A stretch of DNA of 64,000 nucleotides from Monodelphis domestica (taxonomy: Eukaryota > Chordata > Mammalia > Didelphimorphia > Didelphidae). Both the position numbers and the translations under genes were made by a program. Numbering within the stretch: the stretch's first letter is position 1; every line of letters starts with the position of its first letter. Positions 12,332-24,009 of the stretch are shown piece by piece. The stretch lies in the NCBI RefSeq assembly GCF_027887165.1, contig NC_077228.1, positions 181,660,525 to 181,724,524 of the forward strand, given 5' to 3'. A model generated the notes under the pieces. It was not told the DNA's origin, made no database searches, and saw only the letters and a program-made list of their open reading frames with translations.

Positions 12332-14574
12332 TTCCCCGTTTGATCGTTGTTGGGGAGCAAAGTTTCCCCAAAAAGGATCATGAGAACATAATCAACTTAA
12401 ACATTACAATAATTTGAGGATAAGAGAAAGAAAAAAAAATAAACCACTAATTGCTGAAACGCATTGACAAAAAGCCAGTTAGGGGGCAGTCCCCTTTGGC
12501 ATGAAAGTATACATACAAATAAATGTTCAATCAACTACACCCAAAGTTCACTTTTGTGCAGCTTATGGTCTGGAGGCTTCTTCATTATATCTTCTCCAAC
12601 AGTTCAGTTTCTGGGTTCAGAGAGGTAGCATCTTCTTTACCTAAAATTTTTCTCAAAAGGAATTTTAACTTTGCAATTTAAATAATGATATTTTTACATT
12701 CCCCCCGTTAAGAGGGTGATTAAAAAAACAGGATCACTTAGGGATGCATGGTTGAGGTATGAGGTATATGAATCAATTGGCAAGAGATATTAAAAAGATA
12801 TCAGAAAAATCCAAAAAAAAAGAAAAATTTCTGGATGAAAATATAGACTATCAGTCTTATGTGTAAAAATTCCAAGTGAAAAGAAAAATAAATCTACAAC
12901 ATGTCCTTCAATCAGGGCCCAATCAAAATGATCTAAGCAATGATGCATTTACCCAATCAATAGCCAGGACTACAGAAAGGTACCACACTCTGAAAGGCAG
13001 AAAAGGGGACCAGATTATATGAGCCAAAGTTTTGGGGATACTCGTCTATGAGTATTTTCAGAGTGAGTGTGGATACAAGGAAAGCCTGTCTAGCAATGAT
13101 AAACACAGTAACCTTGAATCTTCACACTAGGTTCAAGACCTTTGTATTGGCCTAGACGTGCATCAATCCATCCTGGATTGGCCTTTCTTTGGCTCTGTGC
13201 AATGGCTCTTGTGTGTATATCTTGTCCTGGAATCAGACAGAATCATTAAGCGAAGTCCCATAATTTATTTAAATAATTAGTGGCATCATTTTTATAGTCA
13301 CAAGCCTTTTTGGGCATGCATTAGCAAATGTATTTCAAACTTATATTACTGAAAAGTCAAAAAGTTAAAGAAAATCTTAATGCTGGTGACATGTGCTTCA
13401 AATATAAAAAAGAGAGAAAAAAAACAAATATTATATTGCACATGCAAGAAAAATATAATAAAAGTCTTTAAAAAATTCCAAAATATAGCTTATAATCATT
13501 GATACTCTGTGTCAGCTAAGAAAATATAAAATGCAAGGCTTTCTCACCAAAAATGAGATCCATTTCCTCTTCATATCACAGTGATCAGCCATGATCACTG
13601 TGAGTAGAAGGCAAATGAATTAAACAAGGTAACAATTTTTCATTTTTAAAATACAGTAGTACAAATATGTAGGTATCAAAATCCCCAAAATTCTCAATAG
13701 CTCAATTAATTACAATAGCAAACAAACACACTTTCACATTTCACATAAGTTGTATGACATTTAAAAGCCTATGAATTGATGGATATTCGTCACAATTTTT
13801 ACAAACGTAGCAAATCTTTCAACCTTGGTAATAAACATATATATATTTTTTTAAACAAGGTAAAACTCACCTTGAGTTAAGGACATAATCAAGAAATCTA
13901 TATATCATTCTGGTAGAAGTAAAGTAGTGAGCTGAATAGCATAAATAAAGGGGTGCTCCTTTATCTTGGAGGCTTTTTAGGGGTACAAATGCCCTTAGAT
14001 TAACTGCCCCAACTTCCATTCACATATTTAGAAATGTGGGAAGGTTGGGGGTTATAAAATGTATTTCACTTCAGCTAATATTGGCCTTACCTCGTGGTAG
14101 GGGCAGGCAAAAATAACCAGAGATTGTTAAAAAAAATTACAAAAATCATATTTTAAAAACTCTTAAAATCATTGAGATATTTAGCACATTAAATTTTCCA
14201 AGGTTGTTATAGCCATTGTAACCAGTTCTGAAGTCCATCTATGTGATAATTTACAAAGTCAAAATATAAAGGCTGTTTTTTTCATATGGGCTTAATTACA
14301 ATAATATTTGTTTAGCACAGTTATAGGGGGAAAACAACAGAATTTCAAAACTCAATACATTCAAAATAAATTCAATCAACCTTCAGTATAAGAGAATAAT
14401 ATTGAATCCAGTAACATATGAACTTAAAATCACAAAGTTATATCTTAAACAGAACAATCAGGAGATGCAATAGAAATACAGAGATTTTTTTATAAACCAT
14501 TGGAGTCTAAAATGCCTTAGAATATAGCCTTTAAGTTCCTTGGGTTCTTATCCATTTAAATGTCTATTGTCCGA

Positions 14575-14719
14575 AGGCAGAGTGGTAAGGGCTAAGCAAT
14601 GGGGGTTAAGGGATCTGCTCAGGGACCCACAGCTGGGGAGTATCTGAGGCCAGATTTTAACCCAGGACCACATGTCTTTAGGCCTGGCTATCAGTTCGCT
14701 GAGCCACCCATGCCTCCCC
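14575..14719 (-). mobile_element. SINE1-like insert inside the LTR element
   Basis: Antisense CORE-type SINE sequence ('agtggtaagggctaagcaatgggggttaag' region, through 'gagccacccatgcc'). It lacks the far tail. Confidence 0.7.
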
Positions 14720-15262
14720 AAAGTTAAAGTTGAATCTTTGGGCTGAGTCTGCTCCCTGACAGGCAGGTAAAGTCAATGAAATTACCAGAAGAGTCAAAAG
14801 GTATCCTTTTAAACAGCCCATTGCTATTAAGTTTCTGTTTGAAAAAATCTGTTTCTTCTCTCCCTTTTTCTCTCTCCCCTGCTCTGATACCTCCTCCTGC
14901 CCCAGTCCACGTGGAGCCCAGGCCGCCCACGTGGAGCCAATACTCCAGTTTTGTTACCAGCTGATAGAAATGAGTCCCGAGTGATCTGCTCCACGGAACT
15001 GGGTTTGTTGGGCAGGCAGGTCACAAGGTGATTGCAATCTTGGTTGAATCAGGTGGGCCAGGTGAGCCAGAGAAAGACCGAGGGGTGGGCAGGGCCAGAA
15101 GCTCGGGCACCAGGTGAGAGGCCAGGAGCAGAAGCAGGAGCCGGAGAGGGCTGCAGGCAGGAGCTGATCAAGATAGTTTTCTAAAAGGGGATCTTGGAGA
15201 AACTGTCTTAAAAAAATTCTAGGCACTAGCTATAAAGATTAAATCAGAAAATTGAGAGGTTT

Positions 15263-15280
15263 TTTCCCATTAGGTCGCCA
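15263..15280 (-). other. Putative primer-binding site of the LTR element
   Basis: Two bases beyond the 5' LTR the minus strand reads TGGCGACCTAATGGGAAA. A PBS normally starts TGG (complement of tRNA CCA). The first eight bases differ by one from the lysine-tRNA type TGGCGCCC; the rest does not match a tRNA I can name. The tRNA assignment is therefore open. Confidence 0.45.
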
Positions 15281-15282
15281 AC

Positions 15283-15616
15283 TGTAAAGATTAAAATTTA
15301 GGGGAGACTGAGGCAGGTAGAAATTAGTTTCTCTCTGCAAGGAGTATCATATTTTTTTAGAGGTTTATTAAGGATTAAAAGAAAATACAGGATAAGAAAC
15401 ACGTGCCTAGGCCAGAGGCCTAGACAAGACCTCACCTGCATTATGGAAAGAGCCACGTCTGCTCCAAAACAGAAGTCCAAAAGAGCCCCCAAAAACCTTT
15501 GCCACCAGGTTAAATACTTTCTCGATCTCCGCCCAGGTGAGATTACAGAGCATTCTGGGGAAGTGGAGCAAGGAATTGTGGGGATTGTAGTCCTGTATTC
15601 AAGTCTATTTTTTACA
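15283..15616 (-). repeat. Right LTR (5' LTR of the minus-strand element)
   Basis: 334 bp, same length and boundaries as the left copy. On the minus strand the LTR reads a TATA-like TATTTAACC, then AATAAA, then the end CTTTACA. It is followed by 'GT' and the putative primer-binding site. Confidence 0.9.
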
Positions 15617-16105
15617 AAAGCAAAGTCAAAAGACTGACAAAATAGAAGAAAACAGAAAATATCTCACTGACAAGGTGACAGATCAGGAAAACAGAGGAAG
15701 GAGAGACAATTTGAGAATCATTGGTCTACCTGAAAAACCAGAAATAAACAGAAACCTTGACACCATACTACAAGATATCATTCAAGAAAACTGCCCTGAA
15801 GTTCTTGAACAAGGGGGAAAAATACACTTTGAAAGAGTTCATAGAATACCCTCTACACTAAACCCCCCAAAAAAACAACTCCCAGAAACATAATTGCCAA
15901 ATTCCAGAGCTTTCAAGCTAAGGAGAAAATTCTACAAGAAGCCAAAAAGAAGAAATTCAGGTACAAAGGAGCATCAATCAGGATCACACAAGACCTGGCA
16001 TCTTCCACACTAAAGGACCGCAAGGCCTGGAACATGATATTCAGAAAGGCAAGAAAACTGGGTCTTCAACCAAGAATCACCTATCCATCAAAACTGACTA
16101 TATAC

Positions 16106-17062
16106 TGTGAACCTTAAAAATTCCCAGACCCTACTTCATAAGATTGGATTAAGACCATTCCCCATTTGGGCAGTGAACTCTACTTAGATCAGACATGTGA
16201 GACCTCTACTCCACCTGTACTTAAGCCTGCTTTAGGGGAGAAAACTCCTTGCTGAACAATGAAAAGTACTTAAACCCATACTTAAGCCATGCCTATTTTT
16301 AGAACTAATACAAAGGGGTGCTAAGTACCTATAAAGGTCAGGCAACTTATGAATTTACAAGGAACAAAGAGGTGAGAACTTACTCAGGGATTTTAGTCTA
16401 CTCAGGTGTGGATTACTCAAAAGTTTAGTCTACTCAGGTGTGAATTCAGAATGGGCTGTCCTTTGGAAAACATCTACTGTGATTGGTAGATGGAAGAACT
16501 TAGGGGAGGTGACATAGGAGAAAATGCCCTTTAAAAGGAGACGAAAAGCTCTCTCTGGAAACAGTCAGCTGGGAAAGGCTGCCTTGAAGGATCTCTCTCG
16601 AGACTCTCTCGGGGACATTTTAGATTCAGGATTGAGCTGGTGGAGTCAGCTGAGATGGAGCTGGCCTGGTGTCACTAGAATCCTTGCTTGGACAGATCTT
16701 GTAGCGAGTGGTTAAGGACTGACTGATCTTTTCTCTTAGGGCTTAGGCCTGGGTTGGCCAGGACTGGCCAGGGCTGGCTTATCCCTTTCTCATTATTCCC
16801 TCTTTTTCTCTCTTTCTTTAATTCTTCATTGTATTAATTAATTAAAATCTCTATAAAACTCAGTTGACTTGGGTATATTTGAATAATTGGGAATATTTCC
16901 CTGGCGACCACCTTATATGTGATTTAAAAAAACAAAACACTGTAGTGAAAACATATTTCCTGTGGTCACAACTTATTCATCCACTCTTATATCTACTACA
17001 ATTTAAGTCTTCCACTATTTTAAACACTACAGTTTATGACCCCAACCATTTTAACTATTACA
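16106..17062 (+). mobile_element. Solo LTR, 957 bp
   Basis: Starts TGTGAACC and ends TATTACA, flanked by the 4-bp duplication ATAC (16102-16105 and 17063-17066). The host L1 ORF1 reads continuously across the site without it. Plus-strand signals are GATTGG (inverted CCAAT, about 16471), a TATA-like TTTAAAAGG (about 16531) and ATTAAA (16841-16846). No internal retroviral sequence remains, as expected after LTR-LTR recombination. It does not resemble the 334-bp LTRs nearby, so it is a separate family. Class I is suggested by the 4-bp duplication. Confidence 0.85.
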
Positions 17063-17885
17063 ATACTTCCAGGGGAAAGTATGGGCATTCAACAAAATAG
17101 AAGATTTCCAAGTATTTGTAAGGAAAAGACCAGAAATAAATGGAAAGCTTGACATCCAAACAAAAAGATCAAGAGAAACATAAAAAGGTAAATATGAAAA
17201 AGAGGGAAAAGGAGAAAAATGGTTTTTGGTTTTTTTTTTATTCAAACTCTCTTCTTTAAGGGCTACAATTAGATCAAATTATATATATTAATATATGGGG
17301 GAAATGTTATTTGTAACTCTCAAAAATGTTTTCATTATGATAGTAAATAGAAGAATCATTCATAGGAAAAGATTGGGGCATTAAAGGCTATTAAATGATA
17401 TGCAAAGAAAAAGGATGGGGGGAATCGATGCTGATACTAAGAGATACTTGAAGAAATAAAATAAATAGAACAATCTTTGTTACTCAAAGATACACATAGG
17501 AAGGGGAAGGGAAGAATACTCTTATAAGAGGGAGAGGAAGAGAGTGCTAATAGGTAATACTAGAATATTATGCTCAGTGAAATCAATTATGGGAGGGAAG
17601 AGCATCTAGAACCATTGGGATCTTGAAGTCTATCTTATCCTACAGGGTAAGGAAGAATGGAAAACTAAGGGGGGAAGGGGGGAGGGAGTTCAAAAAAATA
17701 GGGAGGGAAGGAGAGGGAGGAGGGAACTTAACAGACCCTAAAAAAACAAGAAGGGAACAAAAAGGGAGGGACCAGAAAGGGAAACATATCAGGGGAGGGG
17801 AATAGGGGAATTGACTAAAAGTAAACCACTGGTTTAAAAGAATATAGCAAAAGAAGAAAGGTCAGAACTAGGAGAGGAAATCAAA

Positions 17886-20800
17886 ATGCTAGGGAACTCA
17901 AAAGTGACAATCATAACTTTGAACGTGAATGGGATAAACTCACCCATAAAATGCAGATGAATAGGAGAGTGGATTAGAATCCAGAATTCTACCATATGTT
18001 GTCTACAAGAAACACACATGAGATGAGTAGATACTCACAAGGTCAGAATTGAAGGTTGGAGCAACACCTATTTGGTTGGCAATGGAAGCAACAGGCCTCA
18101 ACTGACAGAAAGAAGACAGGAGTTGCAATCATGATATCTGACAAAGCCAAAGTAAAAATAGACCTGATTAAAAAGGATAGGGAAGGTAAATATATCCTGA
18201 TAAAAGGGAGTATAGATAATGAGGAAATATCACTAATCAACATGTATGCAGCAAATGGTATAGCACCAAAATTTCTAATGGAGAAACTAGTAGAATTGAA
18301 GGAGGAAATAGATAGTAAAACTATACTAGTGGGAGACCTGAACCTACTACTATCAAATTTAGATAAATCAAATCAAAAAATAAATAAGAAAGAGGTAAGA
18401 GAGGGGCATGAAATCTTAGAAAAATTAGAGTTAGTAGATATATGGAGAAAAATAAATAGAGACAAAAAGGAATACACCTTCTTTTTAGCTGCACATGGCA
18501 CATTCACAAAGATTGACCATATACTAGGTCATAAAAACATGGCATACAACATGAAGAAGTGTCCTAAATCTCTTATAATCAGAGAGATGCAAATCAAAAC
18601 AACTCTGAGGTATCACCTCACACCTAGCAGATGGGCTAACATAACAGCAAAGGAAAGTAATGAATGCTGGAGGGGATGTGGCAAAGTAGGGACATTAATT
18701 CATTGCTGGTGGAGTTGTGAACTGATCCAACCATTCTGGAGGGCAATTTGGAACTATGCCCAAAGGGCAACAAAAGAATATCTACCCTTTGACCCAGCCA
18801 TAGCACTGCTGGGTCTGTACCCCAAAGAGATAATGGACAAAAAGACTTGTACAAAAATATTCATAGCTGCGCTCTTTGTGGTGGCCAAAAACTGGAAAAC
18901 GAGGGGATGCCCATCAATTGGGGAATGGCTGAGCAAATTGTGGTATATGTTGGTGATGGAATACTATTATGCTAAAGGAATAATAAAGTGGAGGAACTCC
19001 ATGGAGACTGGAACAACCTCCAGGAACTGATGCAGAGCGAGAGGAGCAGAACCAGGAGAACATTGTACACAGAGACTAATACACTGTGGTATAATCGAAC
19101 TTAATGGACTTCTCCATTAGGGGCGGTGTAATGTCCCTGAACAATCTGCAGGGATCTAGGAGAAAAAAAAAACACCATTCATAAGCAGAGGATAAACTGT
19201 GGGAGTAGAAACACCAAGGAAAAGCAACTGCCTGAATACAGCGGTGGAGGGGACATGACAGAGGAGAAACTCTAAATGAACACTCTAATGCAAATATCAT
19301 CAACATAGCAATGGGTTCAGATCAAGAAAACATGTAATGCCTAGTGGATTTACGTGTCGGCTATGGGGGGGGGAGGAAAAGAAAATTATCTATGTCTTTA
19401 ATGAATAATGCTTGGAAATGATCAAATAAAATATTGAGAAAAAAAAACATGGCATACAACTGCAGAAAAGCAGAAATAATAAATGCAACCTTTTCAGATC
19501 ATAAGGCAATAAAAATAATGATCAGTAAGGGTACATGGAGAGCCAAATCAAAAATTAATTGGAAATTAAATAATATGATTCTCCAAAATTGAATACTCAG
19601 AGAACAAATCATAGAAACAATGAATAATTTCATTGAAGAAAATGACAATGATGAGACATCCTTTCAAACTCTATGGGATGCAGCCAAAGCAGTTCTCAGG
19701 GGAAATTTTATATCCTTGAGTTCATATATTAACAAATTAGGGAGGGCAGAGGTCAATGAATTGGACATACAAATCAAAAAACTTGAAAGTGAACAAATTA
19801 AAATCACCCAGAAGAAAACCAAATTAGAGATCCTAAAAATTAAGGGAGAAATTAATAAAATCAAAAGTGATTGAACTAATAAATAAGACTAGAAACTGGT
19901 ATTTTGAAAAAAACAAACAAAATAAACAAAATATTGGTCAATCTAATAAAAAAGAGGAAAAAAGAAAATCAAATTAACAGTATCAGGGATGGAAAGGGAG
20001 AACTCACCTCCAGTGAAGAGGAAATTAAGGCAATCATTAAAAACTATTTTGCCCAATTATATGGTAATAAATATGCCAATCTAGGTGATATGGATGAATA
20101 TTTACAAAAATCTAAATTGCCTGGATTAACAGAAGAAGAAATAGAATTCTTAAATAATCCCATATCAGAAAAAGAAATTGAACAGGCCATCAAAGAACTC
20201 CCCAAGAAAAAATCCCCAGGGCCTGATGGATTCACAAGTGAATTCTATCAACCATTCAAAGAATAGCTAATCCCAATACTAGACAAACCATTCGACATAA
20301 TAAGCAAAGAGGGAGTTCTACCAAATTAATTTTGCGACACAAATATGGTACTGATCCAAAAGCCAGGCAGGCCAAAAACAAAGAAAGAAAACTACAGACC
20401 AATCCCCGTAATGAACATAGATGCAAAAATCTTAAACAGGATACTAGCAAAAAGGGTCCAGCAAGACATCACAAGGGTTATTCACTATGATCAGGTGGGA
20501 TTTATACCAGGAATGCAAGGATGGTTCAATATCAGGAAAACCATCCACATAATTGACCATATCAACAAGCAAACCAACAAAAATCATATGATTATCTCAA
20601 TAGACACAGAAAAAAACTTTTGACAAAATACAACACTCATTCCTATTGAAAACACTAGAAAGAAGGCTTTTCCTAAAAATAATAAACAGTATATATCTAA
20701 AACCATCAGCCAACATCATCTGCAATGGGGATAAACTAGATGCGTTCTCAATAAGATCAGGAGTGAAACAAGAATGCCCATTATCACCTTTATTATTCAA

Positions 20801-22216
20801 CATGGTACTAGAAACACTAGCAGTAGCAATTAGAGAAGAAAAAGAAATTGAAGATATTAAAATTGGCAATGAGGAGACCAAGCTATCACACTTTGTGGAT
20901 GACATGATGGTCTACTTAAAGAATCCTAGAGAATCAACTAAAAAGCTAGTGGAAATAATCAACAACTTTAGCAAAGTCGCAGGATACAAAATAAACCCAC
21001 ATAAGTCATCAGCATTTCTATATATCTCCAACACATCTCAGCAGCAAGAATTAGAAAGAGAAATTCCATTCAAAATCACCTTAGACAATATAAAATACTG
21101 AGGAATCTATCTGCTGAGACAAACACAGGAACTATATGAACACAACTACAAAACACTTTCCACACAACTAAAACTAGATTTTAGCAATTGGAAAAACATT
21201 AATTGTTCATGGGTAGGACAAGCTAAAATAATAAAAATGACCATCCTACCCAAACTTATCTATCTGTTTAGTGCCATACCAATTGAACTTCCAAAAAACT
21301 TTTTTACTGAATTAGAAAAAACCATAACAAAGTTCATTTGGAAGAACAAAAGATCAAGGATATAATGAAATAATGAAAAAAAATACAAAGGAAGGTGGCC
21401 TTGTAGTCCCAGATCTCAAACTATATTATAAAGCAGTTGTCATCAAAACAATTTGGTACTGGCTAAGAGACAGAAAGGAGGATCAGTGGAATAGACTTGG
21501 GGTAAGTGACCTCAGCAAGACAGTGTATGAAAAACCCAAAGAACTCAGCTTTTGGGACAAAAATTCACTATTTGATAAAAAACTGCTGGGAAAATTGGAA
21601 GACAGTATGGGAGAGATTAGGTTTGGATCAACATCTCACACCCTACACCGAGATAAACTCAGAATGGGTGAACGATTTGAACGTAAAGAAGGAAACGATA
21701 AGTAAATTAGGTGAACACAGAAGAGTATACATGTCAGATCTTTGGGAAGGGAAAGATTTTAAAACCAAGCAAGACTTAGAAAGCATCACAAAATGTAAAA
21801 TAAATAATTTTGACTACATCAAATTAAAAAGGTTTTGTACAAGCAAAACCAATGTAACCAAAATCAGAAGGGAAATTACAAACTGGGAAACAATCTTCAT
21901 AACAAAAACCTCTGACAAAGGTTTAATTACTCAAATTTACAAAGAGCTAAATCAATTGTACAAAAAATCAAGCCATTCTCCAATTGATAAATGGGCAAGG
22001 AACATGAACAGGCAATTTTCAGACAAAGAAATCAAAACTATTAATAAGCACATGAAAAAGTGCTCTACATCTCTTATAATCAGAGAGATTCAAATCAAAA
22101 CAACTCTGAGGTATCACCTCACACCTAGCAGATGGGCTAACATGACAGCAAAGGAAAGTAATCAATGCTGGAGGCGATGTTCAGAGACTGATACACTGTG
22201 GTACAATCGAAGGTAA
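17886..22216 (+). pseudogene. L1 ORF2 pseudogene (endonuclease and reverse transcriptase)
   Basis: ORF2p nicks target DNA and reverse-transcribes L1 RNA. The APE-type endonuclease starts at 17886 (TLNVNGIN motif) but meets TGA at codon 25. The QETH motif (near 18008) and GDLN motif (near 18331) are visible. The endonuclease is cut at 18550 by a nested L1 and resumes at 19461, where the FSDH motif (about 19493) follows. Reverse-transcriptase blocks are recognisable: [12 protein letters not shown] (about 20215), motif A with a frameshift at 20613-20622, CPLSPLLFN (about 20776) and the catalytic FVDD at 20892-20903. The C-terminal zinc-knuckle region is lost in a deletion at about 22180. Many frameshifts and stops. 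Confidence 0.88.
18551..19447 (+). mobile_element. Younger 5'-truncated L1 nested in the older L1
   Basis: About 0.9 kb carrying the ORF2 C terminus and 3' UTR with an A-run. It is flanked by a duplication of about 18 bp (18533-18550 and 19443-19460; core 'acatggcatacaac') made from the older L1's endonuclease sequence. The zinc-knuckle CWRGCG...HCWWSC is intact. The same strand as the host L1. Confidence 0.92.
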
Positions 22217-22577
22217 TGGACTTCTCCATTAGTGGCAATGCAATGTCCCTGAACAATCTGCAGGGATCTAGGAGAAAAACACTATCCACAAGCAGCGGAC
22301 AGACTGTGGGAGTAAAAACACCGAGGAAAGGCAACTGCTTGACTACAGGGGGTCGAGGGGATATGATTGGGGATATAGACTCTAAATGAATATCCTAGTG
22401 AACATACCAACAACATGGAAATGGGTTCGTATCAAGGACATATGTGATACCTAGTGGAATTGTCGTCTATGGGAGGGGTGGTGGGAGGGAAGGGAGGAAA
22501 AGAAAATGATTTTTGTATCCAATGAATAATGCTTGAAATTGACCAAATAAAAATAATGTTTACAAGTGAAAAAAAAA

Positions 22578-23554
22578 GTTGAGGAAAAAATGAAGGTGTT
22601 AGATTTGTTAACCTCTATGGTCCCTTTTCAGTTTTAAATCTATGATCCTATAAAGTATGTTGGAGCCAGATTGTTGAGGCCCTTAAATGCCAGTCTGAGG
22701 AGCTTGCATTCTATCCCATAGTCCTTAGGGGGCCACCAAAGAATATTAAGCAGATTCCTTATTTTGGCAGCTTTGTAAAAGGTAGATTAGAGGGGAGAAA
22801 TGGAGGCTCTTAGGGAATTGAATGATTTTTAGCCACATTTGGGGAGAAGAGGGTACAAAAAAACAAATTCAACCACTCTTATCTGCCTAATGATAAGGAG
22901 TCTTCTCCCTACTTTCTTCCACTCCCCAAAGTCTAATTGACCCACAAAGGAAAGGCCATATTTGGGGGTCTATATTTACCTTTTCTGGACTGCCATTACA
23001 TTCTTTTTTGAGTTTCAAATATAAAACTGCTGCAGTCCCCTAACAATATTCAGTGATAAATCTTGCTTGTTACTGGTATTCCCATTCCTTTTTTAAATCC
23101 CATCAAAACTGTATTTCAAATATGAAGGAGGAAGAGGAGGAGGAAGAGCCTCAGCTTCTTTATCTGTAAAGTGGGAATAACAATAGCCACAGTAGTAATA
23201 TCTAGCGCACCGGGCAGTTGTGAAACTCAAGTGAGATCATATATGTAAAGCACTTTACAAATTTTAAAGCACTATATAGGAATAGGGATGGAGCCTGTGG
23301 TTTCTTTGGTATGGGGAACAACTAGATAAGGAATGCCCTTCCACCAATGCAATTCAGCCACAGAATTATCCCAGGCACTGAGATGTTAAATCATTTGTCC
23401 AAGGTCACACAGCCAATATATATCAGAAACAGGACATGAACCCAGGGTCTTCCTACTCTGAGTTCAGCTCTCATATAAAATAAGAAATGTTTTAATCACC
23501 ATATTATTCTCACACAAATATATAACCCAATGATATCATTTGTTGAATTGTTTT
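22578..23554. other. Intergenic, old repeats only
   Basis: An L2/L3-like or other old segment ('gttggagccagattgttgaggcc', 22660-22800) and MIR-like pieces (23150-23290 plus, 23360-23470 minus). No gene seen. Confidence 0.5.
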
Positions 23555-23914
23555 TTAAAACCTTTACCTTCTTTCCTAGTATTAATTCTAAGACAGAAGA
23601 GTGGCAAGGACTGGCAATCAGGGTTAAGTGACTTGCCCATTGTAACACATCTAGAAAGTGTCTAGACCAAATTTGGACCCAGGACCTCCCATCTGTAGGC
23701 CTGGCTGTAGCATTTTAAATAATCCTGTCTAAAATTATGTGCTGAGGGGCAGCTAGGTAGCATGGTAAAGAGAGTGCTAGGTCTGAGTTGGGAGGACCTG
23801 GGTTCAAATTTGAACTCAGACACCTTAACCCCAATTGTCCAGCCCTTGTCCTTCCTCTGTCTTAGAATAGATACTAAAACAGAAGGTAAGGGTTTAAAAA
23901 CAAAAAAAAAAAAA
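23555..23914. mobile_element. Two SINE1-like elements, opposite strands
   Basis: An antisense copy (23555-23710, starting with the reversed tail 'cctttaccttctttcctagt') followed by a sense copy (23744-23914, head 'gaggggcagctaggtagca'). Confidence 0.8.
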
Positions 23915-24009
23915 ACCTATCTGTTCTGGGCAGGTTTCCAAAGGAACCTGTCCTGTACAAGGAACCTCTCTTGGCATTATGGCTAACGAGATACATTTTA
24001 ATGGTTCTC

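Larger units (their letters stand above)
11998..15616 (-). mobile_element. Retrovirus-like LTR element without coding genes
   Basis: Two direct 334-bp LTRs bound a 2951-bp interior. The element is flanked by the 4-bp duplication AAAG (11994-11997 and 15617-15620), typical of class I (ERV1-like) integration. Orientation is minus: only on that strand does the LTR show AATAAA (in CCTTAATAAACC), and only then are a primer-site-like TGGCGACC (15280-15273) and a G-rich tract next to the other LTR (AACGGGGAA, 12340-12332) in their proper places. No gag, pol or env-like reading frame is present on either strand, so it is non-autonomous or heavily reduced. The interior includes an antisense SINE1-like insert (14575-14719) and AT-rich DNA. 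It sits within L1 ORF1. Confidence 0.85.
11622..17183 (+). pseudogene. L1 ORF1 pseudogene (RNA-binding protein), split by two LTR insertions
   Basis: ORF1p is the L1 nucleic-acid chaperone that forms trimers and coats L1 RNA. The start is ATG at 11622, in the usual place after the 5' UTR. The first exon-like piece (11622-11997) encodes a lysine-rich N terminus and the start of the coiled coil, with a frameshift near 11785 and stops after it. A 3.6-kb LTR element then interrupts. Coding resumes at 15621 with the RRM-like part ('RRDNLRIIGLPE' at about 15697) and the C-terminal domain, with a frameshift near 15890. A solo LTR interrupts again at 16106-17062. The last C-terminal residues run from 17067 to the stop at 17181-17183. 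Clearly dead. Confidence 0.85.
10889..22577 (+). mobile_element. Old near full-length L1 retrotransposon, interrupted by three later insertions
   Basis: Removing the three insertions leaves about 6.2 kb in the order 5' UTR, ORF1, ORF2, 3' UTR, A-tail, all on the plus strand, as in a complete L1. Segments: 10889-11997, 15621-16105, 17067-18550 and 19461-22577. The 5' UTR starts near 'gctgggggacttccagg' and holds tandem monomers. ORF1 begins at 11622 and ORF2 near 17886. The 3' end has AATAAA and an A-run near 22568-22577. Both flanks are A-rich, so the target-site duplication cannot be pinned down. Compared with the younger L1 3' copy at 18551, this element lacks about 400 bp of the ORF2 end at about 22180. 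Stops and frameshifts make it inactive. Confidence 0.88.

Noticed and set aside
12151..12381. Small ORFs repeated at 12.2 kb and 15.4 kb (MERATSAPKQK...) as a duplicated gene
   Set aside because: They lie inside the two LTRs; the duplication is the LTR pair.
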